DNA from: JBEKYD01 sp052325345
Lineage (GTDB): Bacteria > Acidobacteriota > Terriglobia > Bryobacterales > Bryobacteraceae
Assembly: GCA_052325345.1 (NCBI GenBank)
Contig: JBKQVG010000125.1
Span: forward strand, 1 to 8,634
Length of the DNA stretch: 8,634 nucleotides
Direction: 5' to 3'
The translations under genes were made by a program, and so were the position numbers. Below are positions 5,970-8,634 of the stretch, one piece after another; the first letter of the stretch is position 1; the number at the start of each line of letters is the position of its first letter. A model generated the notes under the pieces. That model was not told the origin of the DNA. It searched no databases and was given only the letters and a program-made list of their open reading frames with translations.

Positions 5970-6803
5970 ATGCCGGAAGCCCTGCGCCTCCAACCATCCC
6001 TGCGCGAAAAGGTGTGGGGGAAAGAGCGCTTATCGCCATGGTTCCCGGATGCGAATGAGCCCATCGGCGAGGCTTGGTATCTGGCGGACCGCGACTTGCC
6101 TCTGCTGGTCAAGCTGATCTTCACCTCCGAGCGGCTGTCCATTCAGGTGCATCCCGATGACGGTGAAGCCGGGCCGCGCGGCAAAACCGAAATGTGGCAC
6201 ATTCTGGAAGCCGAACCGGGCGCCGCGATTGCCCTGGGCTTCCGCCGGACCATTACCAGGGCGGAGCTGGCCGAATCCACGCACAGCGGCGAAATCGAGC
6301 GATTGGTGAACTGGCTCTCGGTCCGTGCCGGCGAAACCTACTTCACCCCCGCCCATACCGTACACGCCATCGGCGCCGGTATCGTGCTCTGCGAAATCCA
6401 GCAGCATTCCGACGTTACCTACCGGCTCTGGGACTACGGCCGCCCCCGCCCGCTCCAGGTGGAGCGGGCCTTGCCGATCGCTGGCCTGGGCGTGCATCCC
6501 GGCGCCGTCAAGCCAGTGCCGCTCGGCCCCGGCCATGAGGAATTGGTTCGCTCGAAGCACTTCGTTACAGAGCTCGTGCGGCTTGCCCCGGGAGCAAGCG
6601 AAACGCCGGAGCGCCGCGCGTGCCAGTTGTGGATCGCGATCGAAGGCGCCGGCAATATCGGCGCTCAGACCTATCGCCGCAGCGAAGTTTGGCTGCTGCC
6701 CGAAGAAGGTCCCCAGCCCGAGATCCGCGCCGCCACCGCCAGCCGCTTTCTGCGCACCTACGTTCCGGGGGCGCGCCATTCAGTACGTGGCGCGGACTCT
6801 TAG
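5970..6803 (+). CDS. manA: Class I mannose-6-phosphate isomerase, short form
   Basis: Interconverts mannose 6-phosphate and fructose 6-phosphate, linking glycolysis to mannose use and to GDP-mannose precursors. This is a cupin-fold, zinc-dependent cytosolic enzyme. Motifs seen are IGEAWYLAD (32-40), LLVKLIFTSERLSIQVHPDD (45-64, zinc ligands Gln59 and His61), GKTEMWHIL (71-79, ligand Glu74), TPAHTVHAIGAG (126-137, ligand His132) and CEIQQHSDVTYRLWDYGR (141-158), which carries the conserved Arg region. At 277 residues it is shorter than the E. coli enzyme (about 390) and somewhat shorter than the Bacillus type (about 315), but both metal-site halves are present. The ATG follows the aminotransferase stop by two bases, so the genes are almost certainly co-transcribed. 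GGAG at 5955-5958 may serve as a distant ribosome site. Glucose-6-phosphate isomerase side activity is possible but not visible. Confidence 0.92.
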   Translation: MPEALRLQPSLREKVWGKERLSPWFPDANEPIGEAWYLADRDLPLLVKLIFTSERLSIQVHPDDGEAGPRGKTEMWHILEAEPGAAIALGFRRTITRAELAESTHSGEIERLVNWLSVRAGETYFTPAHTVHAIGAGIVLCEIQQHSDVTYRLWDYGRPRPLQVERALPIAGLGVHPGAVKPVPLGPGHEELVRSKHFVTELVRLAPGASETPERRACQLWIAIEGAGNIGAQTYRRSEVWLLPEEGPQPEIRAATASRFLRTYVPGARHSVRGADS

Positions 6804-6810
6804 TCTGCCG

Positions 6811-6830
6811 CGTCCCGACTCTTCGGGACG
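6811..6830. terminator. Perfect 8-bp stem-loop just after manA
   Basis: CGTCCCGA (6811-6818) and TCGGGACG (6823-6830) pair perfectly around a CTCT loop, seven bases after the manA stop. The following bases (CTTGATTCG) are not a T-tract, so Rho-independent termination would be weak; a 3'-end protecting or Rho-assisted role is equally possible. Confidence 0.45.
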
Positions 6831-6849
6831 CTTGATTCGCGCCGAATGC

Positions 6850-6867
6850 GCCCGCATGAGTGCGGGC
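6850..6867. terminator. Second stem-loop in the convergent spacer
   Basis: GCCCGCA (6850-6856) pairs with TGCGGGC (6861-6867) around a TGAG loop. It lies 33 bases beyond the stop codon of the minus-strand enolase-superfamily gene and 19 bases beyond the first hairpin. It may serve as the end signal for that gene, each gene of the convergent pair having its own hairpin. No T-tract is seen on either strand. Confidence 0.4.
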
Positions 6868-6899
6868 ACTGCAGCCTGAGAGGCCGCGCCGCGTTCACC

Positions 6900-8126
6900 T
6901 CAGCGAATGCTGTGGTCGCTCGTGACGCCGTGGGTTTCCGCCGGTGAATCGGTCCTGAAGTAGGACCACGGGCCTGGAATCCAGGGGTAGCGTTCGACCA
7001 CGGATTCATCGACGGTGACACCCAGCCCGGGCTGGCGCGGCACGATTAGGTCGCCGGCATCGAGTTCCAGCGGTTCGGCCAGAATCTCGGCGGCCAGCGG
7101 AAAGGGATACATGCCGGCGCGGCCGGGGGTCGAGTAGCAGGGATACTCCAGCCATTCCACCAACGTTTCGGGCCAGCATACGCCCAGGTGGGCGGCAGCG
7201 ACCACTTCCAGTGCCGTGCCCCAGCTATGAAAGGCGAAACGCAGGTCCTGGTTGGCGATTTGCGAAAACAGGCGCCGTCCCAGGCTGTAGCCACCCTGGC
7301 AGCAGACGTCCATCTGGACGTAATCGACGGCCCCGGAGAGGATCAGGTCGAGGAAGCCGGCTTCGCTGGGCTCGTGCTCGCCGGAAGCGAGCGGCAGAAT
7401 ATCCTTTTCGTGGAGCGCCAGGTAGGCGGCATGGTCGTCCGGCGGCAGCGGCTCTTCTAGCCAGGCGACGTCGTACCGGGCCATCTGGCGGGCCAGCGAT
7501 TCGATCGCTTCCAGGCTATAACTGCGGTCGCCCATGCGCCACCAGGTGTGGGCATCCACCATCAGCTCAAAATCCGGCCGCACCGCGCCCCGCGTCTGCC
7601 GCACCGCTTCCAGGTCTTGGTCGGGCCCGGAGCCGGGACGCATTTTGTAAGCGCGAAACCCGAGTTTTTCCACCGCCTCGGCTTCAGCCGCGTACGCCTC
7701 CGGCGGCATGTACATTCCGGCGCTGCCGTACAGACGAATGCGGTCGCGGACCCGGCCGCCGATCAACTCCGACAGCGGCGCGCCCAGCCATTTGCCGATC
7801 AAATCGTAGAGAGCGATTTCCACCGCTCCGTAAAGCTTGGCCATCGCGGGGTTCTTCCCGGGGCCTTCGAGGAACAGCACTCGCAATGCGTCCGGATCGG
7901 CCAAGACCTTTCCCTGCAGAAAGGGCGCGACGACCTCTTCGACGGCGCCGGCCGCGGCTTCGCTGGCCAGGCCCGGACCGTATCCCACCAGCCCGTTGTC
8001 CGCTTCCACGCGGACGAACATGGCGTCGCGCTTCAGAATGGTTCGCTCACCGCCCCAGAAAGGCAACCGGATCGGTTGGGGAAACGGATAAGAAAGAAGG
8101 AAACAACGGATCCCGGCAATTTTCAT
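6900..8126 (-). CDS. Mandelate racemase/muconate lactonizing enzyme family protein (enolase superfamily)
   Basis: A 408-residue, full-length two-domain enolase-superfamily enzyme that would abstract the alpha proton of a carboxylate, typically a sugar acid, in the cytosol. The N-terminal capping domain spans about 1-125. In the barrel, metal ligands appear as Asp191 (MVDAHTWW), Glu224 (WLEEPLPP) and Glu250 (LASGEHEPS). A His-Asp dyad is present as His300 (FAFHSWGTALEV) and Asp273 (DYVQMDVCCQGG), placing it in the mandelate racemase subgroup. The strand-2 base motif, KxK in mandelate racemase, reads Lys161-Met-Arg163. Acid-sugar dehydratase is the likeliest role, but the substrate cannot be assigned. 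The last 25 or so residues (WIPGPWSYFRTDS onward) extend past the usual end. ATG 8124-8126 has no visible Shine-Dalgarno. No transporter or sugar-acid operon genes adjoin it; it converges on manA and diverges from the gene at 8165. Confidence 0.9.
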   Translation of the reverse strand: MKIAGIRCFLLSYPFPQPIRLPFWGGERTILKRDAMFVRVEADNGLVGYGPGLASEAAAGAVEEVVAPFLQGKVLADPDALRVLFLEGPGKNPAMAKLYGAVEIALYDLIGKWLGAPLSELIGGRVRDRIRLYGSAGMYMPPEAYAAEAEAVEKLGFRAYKMRPGSGPDQDLEAVRQTRGAVRPDFELMVDAHTWWRMGDRSYSLEAIESLARQMARYDVAWLEEPLPPDDHAAYLALHEKDILPLASGEHEPSEAGFLDLILSGAVDYVQMDVCCQGGYSLGRRLFSQIANQDLRFAFHSWGTALEVVAAAHLGVCWPETLVEWLEYPCYSTPGRAGMYPFPLAAEILAEPLELDAGDLIVPRQPGLGVTVDESVVERYPWIPGPWSYFRTDSPAETHGVTSDHSIR

Positions 8127-8164
8127 GCGACGGAGATTAGGTTAGCATGGCGGGTAGGAACCGA

Positions 8165-8634
8165 ATGCACCCGATACGGATCGCCGCCGCCTTTTTGATC
8201 TCGTTCCCTTTGCTCGCCGCCGCTTCGAGCGACCGCAAACAGATCGAAGCGGTATACCGCCAATATGCAAGCGCCTTCGAGATGAAGGACTATCAGGCCC
8301 TCGAGAATGTATTTGCGCCCGCGTACACCAGCGTGGCCAATGGCCGGAGCGCAAGTCACGACGACGCGCTGGCGGCGGTGCGGTCGCAGTCGAAAAAAGC
8401 GGGCGCGCCGGTGCGCTGCTACTTTAAGATCGGACGGCTCACGGTGGACGGCTCGGGCGCCACGGTCCAGCTTTCCGAGACCGCGCGCTATCGTCTCAGG
8501 GCTTTGGACAAGAGCCTGCACCTGTTTCGCTGCGCGCGCGAAAGGCAGGATCACCTGGTGCTGGTCGAGGGTAAGTGGCGGATCGATCGCAGCCGCCGCG
8601 ATGAAGATGGGGCGCGCTACTGGGTGGATCGCAA
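8165..8634 (+). CDS. Exported NTF2-like (DUF4440/SnoaL-type) protein, 3' end missing
   Basis: An open frame to the right edge gives 156 residues without a stop. From ATG 8165 the N-terminus MHPIRIAAAFLISFPLLAAA is a good signal peptide, probably cut before SSDRKQ. The next part, DRKQIEAVYRQYASAFEMKD (23-42), followed by LENVFAPAYTSV, matches the opening helices of DUF4440/NTF2-like domains (KQIEAVY..Y..A...KD...L..). Later strands (YFKIGRLTVDGSGATVQLSE, then LVLVEGKWRIDRSRR) fit the curved sheet, where GKWRI is typical. Such domains often bind small ligands in a cone-shaped pocket; no specific function is known for this one. ATG 8147 is in frame and would add six residues (MAGRNR) ahead of the signal. 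AGGA about six bases before 8165 favours the inner start. The divergent gap to the enolase-superfamily gene is 38 bases. Confidence 0.72.
   Translation, partial: MHPIRIAAAFLISFPLLAAASSDRKQIEAVYRQYASAFEMKDYQALENVFAPAYTSVANGRSASHDDALAAVRSQSKKAGAPVRCYFKIGRLTVDGSGATVQLSETARYRLRALDKSLHLFRCARERQDHLVLVEGKWRIDRSRRDEDGARYWVDR

Noticed and set aside
8123..8554. A 143-codon minus-strand frame opposite the exported NTF2-like gene.
   Set aside because: The plus-strand frame has a signal peptide and an NTF2-like pattern, while this one has neither and overlaps the start of the enolase-superfamily gene.
1..8634. A search by eye for CRISPR arrays, tRNA or rRNA genes, insertion sequences, phage genes or a new defence system.
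   Set aside because: No regularly spaced repeats, transposase or integrase motifs, tRNA-like cloverleaf or toxin-antitoxin-like gene pair was seen; the window is mostly housekeeping and catabolic genes.

Overview
The window looks like a chromosomal segment of a GC-rich, heterotrophic bacterium, most likely an Acidobacteriota member of the Bryobacterales/Solibacter type. This is inferred from the high GC, the large multiheme cytochrome fused to HEAT/TPR repeats, the small secreted orphan proteins and the sugar-acid-type enolase-superfamily enzyme. No marker gene here proves the taxonomy.

Layout, left to right. (1) On the minus strand, a DEAD/DEAH-box helicase of the MrfA/YprA type starts at 1171 and runs off the left edge. 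Its reading frame is cut by an in-frame TAA at 182-184, yet recognisable helicase sequence continues in the same frame to base 2. (2) Divergent from it, a small secreted His/Gly/Trp-rich orphan protein (1250-1783, +). (3) A short convergent spacer with a strong hairpin and repeated CTGYCCCA-type cores. (4) On the minus strand, an exported octaheme c-type cytochrome with C-terminal HEAT-like and TPR repeats (1890-3818). (5) A 433-base divergent spacer holding a cluster of degenerate GACCCAA-type units next to an extended -10 candidate. (6) A tight plus-strand operon: coaD (CoA biosynthesis), a class I PLP aminotransferase of the Thermus aspartate-aminotransferase type, and a short class I mannose-6-phosphate isomerase, with gaps of 6 and 2 bases. 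(7) Two tandem hairpins in the convergent spacer. (8) On the minus strand, a mandelate-racemase/muconate-lactonizing-type enolase-superfamily enzyme (6900-8126). (9) Divergent from it, the start of an exported NTF2-like/DUF4440-type protein (8165 to the right edge).

Most of the genes are ordinary housekeeping or catabolic genes. I see no phage, insertion sequence, CRISPR array, tRNA, rRNA or defence system, and no convincing undescribed multi-gene system. The points most worth checking are the interrupted helicase, the repeat cluster before coaD together with coaD's missing ATG, the cytochrome-HEAT-TPR fusion, the KxR active site of the enolase-superfamily protein and the possible dispersed repeat at 1810-1890.
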